In this document: in pieces, positions 34,413 to 42,727 of the stretch
Position numbering within the stretch: the first letter of the stretch is position 1
How the letters are laid out: every line of letters begins with the position of its first letter
NCBI GenBank assembly: GCA_029203125.1
Contig: CP119317.1
Span: 2,294,001-2,358,000, forward strand
Source of the DNA: Candidatus Cohnella colombiensis
GTDB lineage: Bacteria; Bacillota; Bacilli; Paenibacillales; Paenibacillaceae
Direction: 5' to 3'
DNA length: 64,000 nucleotides
Translations under genes and position numbers: made by a program
Notes under the pieces: generated by a model
What the model saw: the letters and a program-made list of their open reading frames with translations, nothing else
Database searches by the model: none
What the model was told of the DNA's origin: nothing

Positions 34413-35377
34413 TAAGCATCCCCCTCGGGCTTTCTCGCTACGAACGCAACCCAATCTTCCTGCTTCAACGTTTCAACAAGCTCAAACCCCGCAGCCTGTA
34501 GCCCTGATTCAACGAGTTGCTCTTTGTTCTTATAGATGCCTGAACAGATATAGAGACCGCCTGGCTTTAGCACTTCCATAACATCGTCAAGGAACAACAT
34601 AATAATTTCAGCCAAGATGTTCGCTACAACAATATCCGCATTCGCCGCTGCTCGATCGTTTGCATTCAATACCCCTAATAAATCGCTCGTTCGTACTTCA
34701 ACCCGCTCTTCAAGACCATTGAGACGAATGTTATCTTGTGCGCTCGCGACAGCTACCGGGTCAAGATCAACAGCTAGCACATGCTCTGCACCTAGCTTCA
34801 TCGCCCCAATTGCCAGTATACCTGATCCTGTCCCAACATCGATTATTTGCTCTCCGCCTCTAATCGCTTGATCAAGCGCGACTAAACACAGGGTAGTCGT
34901 CGGGTGTGTCCCTGTTCCGAATGCCATACCTGGATCAATCTCAATAATAACCTCATCTTCACGAGGAGAATATTCCTCCCATGTCGGTTTGATCGTCAAT
35001 CTAGGCGTAACAGCAACCGGCTTAAAATATTTCTTCCACGCGTGCGCCCAGTCATCCTCATGTACATCTCCTGTTGAAATGACAAACTCTCCAGCATCAT
35101 ATCCATATTCAGGAAGGCCACGCAATAGTTCTTCCAGCTGCGAAGTAATCAAAGACAGATCTGTCTCTTCAGAGAAATAAGCTTTGAATTCTGCATAACC
35201 TTTTCGAATCTGATTGAGTGGTCCATCGTACAATTCACCAAAGGTTGTATCTCTTGGTTTATCTTCATCCCAGCCTTCTTCAACCGAAACTCCTGCTGCA
35301 CCAAGCTCTGTTAAATAATGGGTAACCATCTCTTGAGATGATTCTGTCGCTAAGACAGTTAGTTCATGCCAACGCAC
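34412..35377 (-). CDS. prmA: Ribosomal protein uL11 methyltransferase
   Basis: The start is a GTG at 35377 with GAGGAGG upstream, giving 321 residues that begin VRWHELTVLATESSQEMVTH. The substrate-binding N-terminal domain is followed by a Rossmann domain with IDPGMAFGTGTHPTT, then VGTGSGILAIGAMKLGA (motif I) and VANILAEII (motif IV). PrmA methylates ribosomal protein L11. Downstream it is coupled to the M50 gene. Confidence 0.95.
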   Translation of the reverse strand: MRWHELTVLATESSQEMVTHYLTELGAAGVSVEEGWDEDKPRDTTFGELYDGPLNQIRKGYAEFKAYFSEETDLSLITSQLEELLRGLPEYGYDAGEFVISTGDVHEDDWAHAWKKYFKPVAVTPRLTIKPTWEEYSPREDEVIIEIDPGMAFGTGTHPTTTLCLVALDQAIRGGEQIIDVGTGSGILAIGAMKLGAEHVLAVDLDPVAVASAQDNIRLNGLEERVEVRTSDLLGVLNANDRAAANADIVVANILAEIIMLFLDDVMEVLKPGGLYICSGIYKNKEQLVESGLQAAGFELVETLKQEDWVAFVARKPEGDA

Positions 35378-35461
35378 TCTAGTTCCTCCTCTAACGACAT
35401 ATAACATGTATTATACACGGTATAAATTCATTGACGCAAAGCTTCTATGACTCCCCTTTTC

Positions 35462-35673
35462 TATCGACTTTGTTTTTACGGGGGTGTATCTCGTTCCGGT
35501 TGCTGCTCCACCCCACAAAGTGAAGAAGTGCTTCGAAGTATATTCCGATTACTTTGCGGGGTCCCCGGGTTGAAATCAGGGGATTTGGAATGAGATTACA
35601 AGGACATCCCCCGATTTCAAAGGCAAACGCTTCGCTCCTACACGAGATACACTCCCTTCTTTTATTGTCGATA
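35462..35673. repeat. 212-bp element with terminal inverted repeats and two internal hairpins
   Basis: The ends are imperfect inverted repeats of about 33 bp. Each starts with TATCGAC and finishes with TGTATCTCGT, separated by 15-16 variable bases. Inside are two more inverted repeats: CCCCACAAAGT (35511-35521) with ACTTTGCGGGG (35551-35561), and TTGAAATCAGGGGAT (35570-35584) with ATCCCCCGATTTCAA (35606-35620). The whole could fold as a three-way junction. It fills the gap upstream of prmA. It may be a miniature inverted-repeat element or a structured RNA; no transposase gene is nearby. A frame at 35445-35867 crosses it but has no supporting RBS. Confidence 0.7.
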
Positions 35674-35696
35674 ATGACGGTAATACGTTTTGAAAC

Positions 35697-35740
35697 GAAA
35701 AATGGCGGCTCAGGGATAGCACCCCTGTAGTCGCCATTTT
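35697..35740 (-). terminator. Rho-independent terminator
   Basis: AAAATGGCGgCT pairs with AGTCGCCATTTT, with an inner CAGGG/CCCTG stem. On the minus strand it ends in ATTTTTCGTTT. It closes the transcript of the gene at 35779-36126. Confidence 0.85.
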
Positions 35741-35778
35741 CATGATCTTTTCGAGTTTCTTGCAAGCGAGCTACAGCC

Positions 35779-36126
35779 CTAGTGTAACTGTCCACCAGCT
35801 TGAGAGATAACCGTCTGCGCCATCCCAATCGCTTCTTTAGGCACTTGGGCTGTAAGCTCGAAAGCATTAAAGGGTGCTTGATCTAATGAGATTGAGCTAA
35901 TCACTCCTTCAGAAGAACCTAGCGATCGTAATGAGGCACCGTTAGCGATTCCTGAAGTTAATCCGAAATCAAGCGCATTGACAAAACTAGATTCGGTGGC
36001 TAAACCTGAATTCGTGCTCACTCGTTCAAGTCGAAATTGATCGCTACGAAGCGATGCAAGCTTCCGTATTGCTGTTTCTGCTTGTTCCTGCGTGGCGAAT
36101 GTCGCTTGCAGCGGTTGCATATCCAC
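35779..36126 (-). CDS. Hypothetical protein
   Basis: About 115 residues from the GTG at 36126 (ten bases after AGGAG), or 118 residues from a GTG at 36135 that overlaps the upstream stop but lies too near the RBS. The sequence starts with a ferredoxin-like strand-helix pattern (LQATFATQEQAETAIRKLAS), the form of a heavy-metal-associated or general-stress 17M-like fold. It continues with a Ser/Gly/Ala-rich middle and a second strand (FELTAQVPKEAIGMAQTVIS). I do not recognise a named family. It is coupled to the YfhD-like gene. Confidence 0.65.
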   Translation of the reverse strand: MDMQPLQATFATQEQAETAIRKLASLRSDQFRLERVSTNSGLATESSFVNALDFGLTSGIANGASLRSLGSSEGVISSISLDQAPFNAFELTAQVPKEAIGMAQTVISQAGGQLH

Positions 36127-36131
36127 TTCCG

Positions 36132-36317
36132 TCACTCTCCTGAAAATTGATCTGCACGATAATCCGCTGCTGCTGCTCGAGCTTGTGCTTCCATATCATC
36201 TGCATCAGCTAATTCTTCCGAGAATTCAACATCCTCAAATGAGCCAGTTGGAACTTTCTTTCTGTTAGATGCATCATCTGTAGTGTCACAACCGCAATTC
36301 GTATTCATTTCGGACAT
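36132..36317 (-). CDS. YfhD-like small acidic protein
   Basis: Starting at the ATG at 36317 with AAGGAGGTG upstream, this is a 61-residue acidic protein. After a Cys-containing N-terminus (NTNCGCDTTDD) it has the segment DVEFSEELADADDMEAQARA, which resembles the conserved region of the YfhD family of Bacillales. Function unknown. It is followed closely by the hypothetical gene at 35779-36126. Confidence 0.65.
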   Translation of the reverse strand: MSEMNTNCGCDTTDDASNRKKVPTGSFEDVEFSEELADADDMEAQARAAAADYRADQFSGE

Positions 36318-36396
36318 GAATGATGACACCTCCTTCCTGCGAATAGCCACAAGGACTACGCCAAGATGCATTTAGCTTGCGCATCCTTCGCAGCGC

Positions 36397-37164
36397 TTAT
36401 TCACGTGAAGTGGTTGTGTAAATCAGGATAGCATCATGTAAAAATTGAGCTGTTCCTGGCTGAAGTTCATCATAGTAGGCTTTAAACCGTTCATCCTCTA
36501 CATACATCTGAGCAATGCCTCGATGGGCTTCTTTGCTATAGGTTACCCAGTAATGCGACAACCACTGTCGATGCAAATCGGCCGATTGCTGTGCCAACGC
36601 GCTTGCAGGATCTCCAGTAAGATAAGCTTGAGCTAACGCATTTTTAATTTGCTGCTCGAGTTCAGTCACTTCTTTTTGTTGCTCGATCGTCCTACTCTTC
36701 AGCTTATCATTTGCAGTATTCACTGCATCATCACCGTATTTTTCACGAATTTCTTGACCATATTTCTGCTCATTGTCATCGATCTGCTTCTGTTTGAAGC
36801 CTTCAAATTTTTCATGATCACTCATCGGTATTCCCCCTTCATATGATGCGATCGTCTTCTCGACATTCGCAATGAGTACATCTAGCTGCTCTCTGCGATG
36901 GAGCAATTGCTCATGATGCAGCTTCAGTGCATGGGCAACATGAAAGGATGGATCGTTCATCATCTCTTTAATATTTTCCAAGCTAACGCCCAGCTCACGA
37001 TAAAATAAAATGTGCTGTAAGCGATCGACCTCGACTGTACCGTAAATCCTGTAGCCCGATGAATTCACTCTCGCCGGCTTGAGAATGTCCATCTGATCGT
37101 AGTATCGAAGTGTCCTCGTACTTACACCCGCTAATTGGGCCAGCTTTTGCACTGTATATTCCAT
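36397..37164 (-). CDS. MerR family regulator with TipAS antibiotic-recognition domain
   Basis: The ATG at 37164 has GAGGAGG upstream and gives 255 residues. The N-terminal MerR winged helix begins MEYTVQKLAQLAGVSTRTLRY and is followed by a dimerisation coiled coil. The C-terminal TipAS domain (about 120-250) shows the KYGQEIREKYGDDAVN motif and the helical WLSHYWVTYS region. TipAL/Mta proteins bind thiopeptides or other drugs and switch on multidrug genes. No efflux gene is adjacent, so the target may be itself or distant. A 19-bp-spacer promoter with a palindrome lies just upstream. Confidence 0.93.
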   Translation of the reverse strand: MEYTVQKLAQLAGVSTRTLRYYDQMDILKPARVNSSGYRIYGTVEVDRLQHILFYRELGVSLENIKEMMNDPSFHVAHALKLHHEQLLHRREQLDVLIANVEKTIASYEGGIPMSDHEKFEGFKQKQIDDNEQKYGQEIREKYGDDAVNTANDKLKSRTIEQQKEVTELEQQIKNALAQAYLTGDPASALAQQSADLHRQWLSHYWVTYSKEAHRGIAQMYVEDERFKAYYDELQPGTAQFLHDAILIYTTTSRE

Positions 37165-37186
37165 TGCATAACCTCCTCGCACTTTT

Positions 37187-37217
37187 AATGTACAGCTTTA
37201 CGTTACGTCAATGTCAA
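37187..37217 (-). promoter_or_regulatory. MerR-type promoter with 19-bp spacer and operator palindrome
   Basis: On the minus strand TTGACA (37212-37217) and TACATT (37187-37192) are 19 bp apart, the overlong spacing characteristic of MerR-activated promoters. The spacer holds the near-perfect palindrome TTGACGTAACGTAAA. This predicts autoregulation of the downstream TipAS-type gene. Confidence 0.8.
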
Positions 37218-37222
37218 GCGAC

Positions 37223-37252
37223 AAAAAGCCGCTAGGAAAAGTCCTAGCGGCT
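37223..37252 (-). terminator. Rho-independent terminator of the dnaK operon
   Basis: AGCCGCTAGG (37227-37236) pairs with CCTAGCGGCT (37243-37252), followed by TTTTTG on the minus strand, directly after the dnaJ stop. Confidence 0.93.
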
Positions 37253-37264
37253 AATAAATTGCGA

Positions 37265-38386
37265 TTAATCGCCTAGTATTGCACGTTTCATTCGATCAAA
37301 GATCGAGCCATGCTGCTCATGTGTCGATTCCCCGTTTTTCGAGGATAATTCACGTAGCAAATCCTTTTGATCATCCGTCAATTGAGTTGGTGTAACGACT
37401 GTAACTTTCACTTGCTGATCACCTTGACCGTAACCACGAAGCTTTGGAACACCTTTGCCCTTTAAGCGGAAGTATGTTCCCGTCTGTGTACCCGCAGGAA
37501 CCTTCAGCTTCACCTTCTCGCTAAGTGTTGGAATCTCAATTTCATCACCTAACGCTGCTTGCGTGAATGTTAGTGGGATTTCACAATAGATGTCGTCGCC
37601 CTCACGTTCAAAGAAATCATGCGATTTCACACGCAACACGATATACAAATCGCCTGATGGACCGCCACGCACACCACTTTCGCCTTCACCAGTAACACGT
37701 AGTTGCGAGCCTTCATCTACACCCGCTGGAATCTTCACGTGAATTTTGCGTTGACGCTTCACTTGACCGTTACCGCTACAAGTACCGCAACGTTCTTTAA
37801 TGATCTTACCGCGCCCGCCACAACCGGTACATGCACGACGATTCACAACACGACCAAATGGCGTATTTTGCGCAACCTCCTGCTGACCTGTACCTCTACA
37901 GAGCGAGCAAGTGTCGACCTTCGTACCCGGCTTGGCACCATTGCCATGACAAGTATCACAAGTTTCAGTACGCGGAATTTGAATATCCGTTTCTTTTCCG
38001 AACACCGCTTCCTTAAACTCGATCGTCATCGTATATTGAAGGTCATTGCCACGCTGAGGCGCATTCGGATCGCGACGATTACCGCCACCACCAAAGAACA
38101 TATCGAAGATGTCCCCGAATCCACCACCAGAGAAGTCAGCACCGCCTCCGCCAAATCCAGCAGAAGGATCCTGATGACCGAACTGATCGTAACGTGCACG
38201 CTTCTGATCGTCGCTCAGTACATCATAGGCTTCTTTAACCTCTTTAAACTTTTCTTCAGCATCCGGTGCTTTGTTAACATCCGGATGATATTGCCGTGCT
38301 AGCTTGCGATATGATTTCTTCACATCTTCCGCATTGGCACCCTTTTCCACACCTAGCACATCATAATAATCTCTCTTATCGGCCAT
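37265..38386 (-). CDS. dnaJ: Chaperone protein DnaJ
   Basis: A 373-residue type I DnaJ. The J domain has HPD at residues 35-37, then comes a Gly/Phe-rich linker (GGGGADFSGGGFGDIFDMFF). Four zinc-binding repeats follow (CDTCHGNG, CSLCRGTG, CTGCGGRG, CGTCSGNG) and then the C-terminal substrate domain. It stimulates DnaK ATPase and delivers unfolded proteins. It is the last gene of hrcA-grpE-dnaK-dnaJ. GAGGAGGTG precedes the ATG. Confidence 0.98.
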   Translation of the reverse strand: MADKRDYYDVLGVEKGANAEDVKKSYRKLARQYHPDVNKAPDAEEKFKEVKEAYDVLSDDQKRARYDQFGHQDPSAGFGGGGADFSGGGFGDIFDMFFGGGGNRRDPNAPQRGNDLQYTMTIEFKEAVFGKETDIQIPRTETCDTCHGNGAKPGTKVDTCSLCRGTGQQEVAQNTPFGRVVNRRACTGCGGRGKIIKERCGTCSGNGQVKRQRKIHVKIPAGVDEGSQLRVTGEGESGVRGGPSGDLYIVLRVKSHDFFEREGDDIYCEIPLTFTQAALGDEIEIPTLSEKVKLKVPAGTQTGTYFRLKGKGVPKLRGYGQGDQQVKVTVVTPTQLTDDQKDLLRELSSKNGESTHEQHGSIFDRMKRAILGD

Positions 38387-38405
38387 ACCTTCACCTCCTC
38401 ATGAG

Positions 38406-38451
38406 GAAAGTCAAAGCCTCATTGCATTTGGCAATGATAGCTTTGACTTTC
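38406..38451 (-). other. Intercistronic stem-loop between dnaK and dnaJ
   Basis: GAAAGTCAAAGC (38406-38417) pairs perfectly with GCTTTGACTTTC (38440-38451), with an inner CATTGC/GCAATG stem. No T tract follows on the minus strand, so it is unlikely to be a simple terminator. It may stabilise or mark a processing point between dnaK and dnaJ messages. Confidence 0.75.
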
Positions 38452-38479
38452 GGTCTATCCTAGCATGATTATAACATGC

Positions 38480-40321
38480 TTAGTCTTTCTTCTCTTCGTC
38501 AACAACTTCATAATCTGCATCAACGACGTTATCGCTGCGAGGTGCTGTACCCGCATTCGAACCTGCATCTGCATCTTGGCCTTGTTGAGAAGCTTGCTCA
38601 TACAGCTTTACAGAAAGCTGTTGTACAACTTCGCTCAGTTCCTCAGTCGCTGCTTTGATTTCTTCCAGGTTTTCACCTTTCAATGCTTCAACCAGCTTTT
38701 CCTTTGCTGCATTAGCTTTATCGATTTCACCTGCATCTACTTTATCGCCAAGATCTTTGATCGTCTTCTCAACAGAGTAGATCAATTGATCGCCGTTGTT
38801 TTTCGCTTCCACAAGCTCGCGACGTGCTTTATCTTCGTCAGCGTGAAGCTCAGCTTCCTTCTGCATACGATCGATTTCTTCTTTGCTTAAGCCACCAGAA
38901 GAAGTAATTGTAATCTTTTGGCTCTTACCTGTACCCTTATCTAGAGCGGATACATTAACGATACCGTTCGCATCGATATCGAATGTAACTTCGATTTGCG
39001 GTACACCACGTGGAGCTGCAGGGATATCATTCAGAACGAAGCGTCCGAGTGTCTTATTGTCTTTCGCCATTGCACGCTCACCTTGCAGAACGTGAATTTC
39101 GACCTGTGTTTGCATATCTGCATAAGTGGAATACACTTGCGATTTACTCGTTGGGATGGTCGTATTGCGATCGATCATCTTCGTTAAGACGCCACCAGCC
39201 GTTTCGATCCCTAGGGAGAGTGGTGTAACGTCAAGCAATACGACGTCCTTCACTTCACCTGTTAACACGCCTGCTTGAACTGCTGCACCAAGTGCAACAA
39301 CTTCATCTGGGTTAACGCCTTTATGTGGTTCCTTGCCCGTCAATTTCTTAATTGCTTCCTGCACCGCAGGAATCCGTGAAGATCCACCGACAAGTACGAT
39401 TTTATCAAGTTCCGCTGCACTTAGCCCGGAATCTGCCAATGCTTGGCGAGTAGGACCAATCGTACGCTCAACAAGAGCAGCAGTCAATTCATCGAATTTG
39501 GCACGGCTAAGCGAAATCTCAAGATGCTGAGGAACGCCATCTACTACAGTAATAAACGGCAACGAAATTGTCGTCGTTAATACTCCGGAAAGTTCCTTCT
39601 TCGCTTTTTCGGCTGCATCCTTCAGTCGTTGTACTGCAGATTTGTCCTTCAGTAAATCAACACCTTGTTCTTTCTTGAATTCACTAGAAAGCCATTCAAC
39701 TACAACTTGGTCAAAGTCGTCACCGCCAAGGTGATTATCCCCACTTGTCGCTTTAACTTCGAAGAAGCCATCGCCAAGCTCAAGAATACTTACGTCGAAC
39801 GTACCGCCACCTAGGTCGAATACAAGAATCGTGTGATCCTCTTGCTTCTCTAAACCATATGCAAGCGCAGCTGCAGTTGGCTCATTCACAATACGCAACA
39901 CTTCAAGACCGGCGATTTCACCTGCATCTTTAGTTGCTTGACGTTGGCTATCATTAAAGTATGCAGGAACCGTAATAACGGCTTGCTTAACAGGTTGCCC
40001 TAAATAAGCTTCTGCATCGGACTTAAGCTTCTGCAAAATAATTGCAGAAATTTCCGGAGCTGAATAAGCCTTATCATCAATCGTTTCTTTATGGTTTGAT
40101 CCCATGTGACGCTTAATCGAGCTAATTGTACGATCTGGATTTGTGATCGCTTGACGCTTAGCTGTCTCGCCTACAACCCGTTCTCCATCCTTCTTAAAAC
40201 CTACTACGGATGGCGTTGTACGATTGCCCTCCGCATTCGCGATAACGACAGCTTCTCCGCCTTCCATTACCGCTACGCAAGAGTTCGTTGTACCTAAGTC
40301 AATTCCAATTACTTTGCTCAT
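38480..40321 (-). CDS. dnaK: Chaperone protein DnaK (Hsp70)
   Basis: A 613-residue Hsp70 with the N-terminal ATPase motifs IGIDLGTTNSCVAV, VFDLGGGTFDVSIL and VLVGGSSRIPAVQ, the interdomain linker DVVLLDVTPLSLG, and a helical lid ending in an acidic tail DYEVVDEEKKD. It folds and protects proteins together with DnaJ and GrpE. GAGGAGG precedes the ATG. Its expression follows HrcA/CIRCE control at the head of the operon. Confidence 0.98.
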   Translation of the reverse strand: MSKVIGIDLGTTNSCVAVMEGGEAVVIANAEGNRTTPSVVGFKKDGERVVGETAKRQAITNPDRTISSIKRHMGSNHKETIDDKAYSAPEISAIILQKLKSDAEAYLGQPVKQAVITVPAYFNDSQRQATKDAGEIAGLEVLRIVNEPTAAALAYGLEKQEDHTILVFDLGGGTFDVSILELGDGFFEVKATSGDNHLGGDDFDQVVVEWLSSEFKKEQGVDLLKDKSAVQRLKDAAEKAKKELSGVLTTTISLPFITVVDGVPQHLEISLSRAKFDELTAALVERTIGPTRQALADSGLSAAELDKIVLVGGSSRIPAVQEAIKKLTGKEPHKGVNPDEVVALGAAVQAGVLTGEVKDVVLLDVTPLSLGIETAGGVLTKMIDRNTTIPTSKSQVYSTYADMQTQVEIHVLQGERAMAKDNKTLGRFVLNDIPAAPRGVPQIEVTFDIDANGIVNVSALDKGTGKSQKITITSSGGLSKEEIDRMQKEAELHADEDKARRELVEAKNNGDQLIYSVEKTIKDLGDKVDAGEIDKANAAKEKLVEALKGENLEEIKAATEELSEVVQQLSVKLYEQASQQGQDADAGSNAGTAPRSDNVVDADYEVVDEEKKD

Positions 40322-40356
40322 TGCAAGTTGTGCCTCCTCGATATTTATAGAAATTA

Positions 40357-40944
40357 TTAACTACTTACTTTAACCATCGCTGCGCGGAGCAATTTATCTT
40401 TTAGTACATAGCCTTCTTGAACGACCTCAACGACGATCCCTTCATCATGCTCCTCACTATCGACTTGCATAATCGCTTGGTGCAGTTCAGGATCGAAAGG
40501 TTTGCCAACTGCATCCATTTGTTTCAAGCCTTCGGCTTCAAGCACTTGGAATAGCTGGCGATAAATCATTTCGTAACCCTTTAAGTATGATGCAATTTCA
40601 GCGTTATCAGAACCCGTTTGTAGCGCTCTCTGGAAATTGTCCAGCACGGATAACAGCTGTGAAATCACTTTTTGTGAAGCGTACGCAGCTAATTCTTCCT
40701 TTTCCTTCAAAGAACGACGACGGAAATTATCAAAGTCAGCTTGTGCGCGTAGATAACGATTTTGATTTTCTTCAACGAGGCGCTCTAGATCTGCGATTAC
40801 AGTGTTGCCTTCAACGCCTGCTTCAGCTACTTGTTCTTCATTCATTACGGACTCTTGATCTTCAGTAAGTTCCTGATCGATATTTACCGAAGTGTCTACC
40901 TCATTAGTCATTTCTCCAGACTCCTTCGTGTCATTGATGCTCAT
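40357..40944 (-). CDS. grpE: Nucleotide exchange factor GrpE
   Basis: A 195-residue protein. An acidic disordered N-terminus (about 1-55) precedes the long dimerising helix with RYLRAQADFDNFRRR. The C-terminal beta domain ends in VVEVVQEGYVLKDKLLRAAMV. It releases ADP from DnaK. AAGGAGGTG precedes the ATG. The gene follows hrcA by about 50 bases. Confidence 0.97.
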   Translation of the reverse strand: MSINDTKESGEMTNEVDTSVNIDQELTEDQESVMNEEQVAEAGVEGNTVIADLERLVEENQNRYLRAQADFDNFRRRSLKEKEELAAYASQKVISQLLSVLDNFQRALQTGSDNAEIASYLKGYEMIYRQLFQVLEAEGLKQMDAVGKPFDPELHQAIMQVDSEEHDEGIVVEVVQEGYVLKDKLLRAAMVKVSS

Positions 40945-40996
40945 GCAGGTTTCACCTCCTTACATTGCCACCATTAATCAGCAGCTATCCACCTTA

Positions 40997-42022
40997 TTAT
41001 TTGTACCACCTTGACATCAGCAAGGTGATATCCTTGGATAAATAATCAAGCAAACTTATTACCTTGCCATACTCCATACGTGTCGGACCTAGAATACCAA
41101 TTGTACCAAGCGACTGCCCCTCGAAGGAATACGTCGCAGTAATTAAACTGCAGTTATTAATCGCTTCGACAGCATTTTCTGTACCTATGCGAACTTGAAT
41201 ACCTGCAGGATTCGATTGGAACAGTTGCATAAGCAGCTGTGTCTCCTCGAGCGTATCAAGAATGCTCTTCGCCTTGTCGACATCCTTAAACTCAGGCTGA
41301 GTCAGCATATTAGAAGCACCGCTGAAATGTACCTTAGGCTCCTGATCCTCTGTAATCGTAGCTTCAAGCAATGCAATAATTTCATCGCAATGATCAACGT
41401 ATCGGCTCAGTTCCTTCGCAATTTCACTGTGCAGCACAGCTTTCACTCGATAAAAAGGTACCCCTGTCAATTTCTCATTCAACAGATTGACAATTTTATT
41501 CATGTCATCCATAGACATACCGTCAGGAATACTTATTGTTCGATGCTCTACATGACCTGTATTCGCCACAATAATGGCTACAGCAGACATCTCATTGATC
41601 GGAACAAGCTGGAAATGCTTTAACGTCGTACTGAACATTTCAGGTCCAAGCACGATCGACGTATAATTGGTCAATTGAGACAATATCGTCGCTGCATGAC
41701 CAATAACACCTTCCCAATGATTGATCTTCTCTGCGAAAAATGTACGAATTTTGCGCACATCATGCTCTGATGCATCTCCCAAAGTTACAAGGTGGTCAAC
41801 ATAATACCGATATCCTTTAATGGAAGGAATGCGACCCGCTGAAGTATGAGGCTGCTCAAGTAAGCCTAGTTCTTCTAGATCAGCCATTTCATTGCGAATG
41901 GTTGCCGGACTGAACGCCACATCATCACGTTTGGAAATACTGCGCGAACCAACTGGCTCAGCCGAACGAATATAATCATCAACAATTGCGCTTAAAATCA
42001 TTCGTTGCCGTTCACTTAGCAT
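40997..42022 (-). CDS. hrcA: Heat-inducible transcription repressor HrcA
   Basis: The ATG at 42022, with GGGAGGGAC upstream, gives 341 residues. The N-terminal winged helix reads MLSERQRMILSAIVDDYI and SATIRNEMADLEELGLL, followed by a GAF-like domain and the C-terminal YGKVISLLDYLS helix. HrcA binds the CIRCE operator and needs GroEL for activity. A consensus CIRCE lies 31 bases upstream, so the operon represses itself. Confidence 0.97.
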   Translation of the reverse strand: MLSERQRMILSAIVDDYIRSAEPVGSRSISKRDDVAFSPATIRNEMADLEELGLLEQPHTSAGRIPSIKGYRYYVDHLVTLGDASEHDVRKIRTFFAEKINHWEGVIGHAATILSQLTNYTSIVLGPEMFSTTLKHFQLVPINEMSAVAIIVANTGHVEHRTISIPDGMSMDDMNKIVNLLNEKLTGVPFYRVKAVLHSEIAKELSRYVDHCDEIIALLEATITEDQEPKVHFSGASNMLTQPEFKDVDKAKSILDTLEETQLLMQLFQSNPAGIQVRIGTENAVEAINNCSLITATYSFEGQSLGTIGILGPTRMEYGKVISLLDYLSKDITLLMSRWYK

Positions 42023-42052
42023 CCAAGTCCCTCCCAATATCCTTCTATGTCG

Positions 42053-42079
42053 TTAGCACTCCATAGGGGTGAGTGCTAA
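42053..42079 (-). promoter_or_regulatory. CIRCE operator (HrcA binding site)
   Basis: The consensus inverted repeat TTAGCACTC, nine bases, GAGTGCTAA is complete and without mismatch. It lies between the hrcA promoter and its start codon. Confidence 0.98.
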
Positions 42080-42086
42080 AACCTAA

Positions 42087-42144
42087 TACAAAAATACCAA
42101 ACCAAGGTCGGTCGTGTCAAGAACGTTCCTACATGGTTTGGTAT
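42087..42144 (-). terminator. Terminator of the GNAT gene overlapping the hrcA promoter
   Basis: On the minus strand ATACCAAACCA (42134-42144) pairs with TGGTTTGGTAT (42094-42104), followed by TTTTGTA. The loop is about 29 bases and includes the -35 box of the hrcA promoter; the stem and T tract overlap its -10 box. Confidence 0.8.
42091..42120 (-). promoter_or_regulatory. Sigma-A promoter of hrcA-grpE-dnaK-dnaJ
   Basis: TTGACA (42115-42120) and TATTTT (42091-42096) are 18 bp apart on the minus strand. The start point would be about 8-10 bases before the CIRCE operator, the usual arrangement. Confidence 0.75.
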
Positions 42145-42150
42145 ATAAAA

Positions 42151-42651
42151 TTAGATTTGTACGTAGTCTGTCGTTAGTTGTTCCGGTGCAAACTCAACGA
42201 GTCTCAACACCGCAATCTCATCACAATTGTTCTGCTTCGGACAATTTACACAATCGGTCCATACTTTCTCTGGGAAAATTTCCTTTTCCACAACTGTAAA
42301 ACCATTTTTCTGAAAGAATGCTGTCTCATACGTGAGTGCCATGACCTTTGGAATTCGCTGTTCCTTTGCTTCAGCCATCAAAGCGTCAACGAGCATGCTC
42401 CCCATGCCTTTTCCTTTATAGCCGTCTGCGATTCCAAGCGACCGAATCTCAACGAGATCAACTCCGAGACGACACAATGAACCACAGCCAATGAGCTTAC
42501 CCTGATCCTCCACTACGACGAATGTATGAATACTCCGTGAAAGCGCATCTTTTGAGCGTGGTAGCATAATTCCTTTAGCAGCATAATCCTGGATCAGCTC
42601 GTAGAGCGCTTCTACATCCTCGGGCACTGCCTTACGGCAAATGATTGACAT
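42151..42651 (-). CDS. GNAT family N-acetyltransferase, ArgA-like
   Basis: A 166-residue acetyltransferase with the acetyl-CoA loop GIADGYKGKGMGSMLVDALM and the C-terminal FFQKNGFTVVEKEIFPEKVW segment. The last is followed by a Cys-rich stretch (DCVNCPKQNNCDE) that resembles short ArgA-type acetylglutamate synthases. Arginine biosynthesis as role is an inference; no other arg gene is near. AGAAGGA precedes the ATG. Confidence 0.85.
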   Translation of the reverse strand: MSIICRKAVPEDVEALYELIQDYAAKGIMLPRSKDALSRSIHTFVVVEDQGKLIGCGSLCRLGVDLVEIRSLGIADGYKGKGMGSMLVDALMAEAKEQRIPKVMALTYETAFFQKNGFTVVEKEIFPEKVWTDCVNCPKQNNCDEIAVLRLVEFAPEQLTTDYVQI

Positions 42652-42727
42652 TGTGAATCCTTCTCCATCCTAACGAATATGATGTGAATAAATATACAAC
42701 ATGGCGAATGAATACTCAATAGGAAAT

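Noticed and set aside
35445..35867. A 140-codon minus-strand frame covering the 212-bp element
   Set aside because: It crosses the inverted-repeat element and a strong terminator and overlaps the end of a better supported gene. There is no RBS and no recognisable protein feature.
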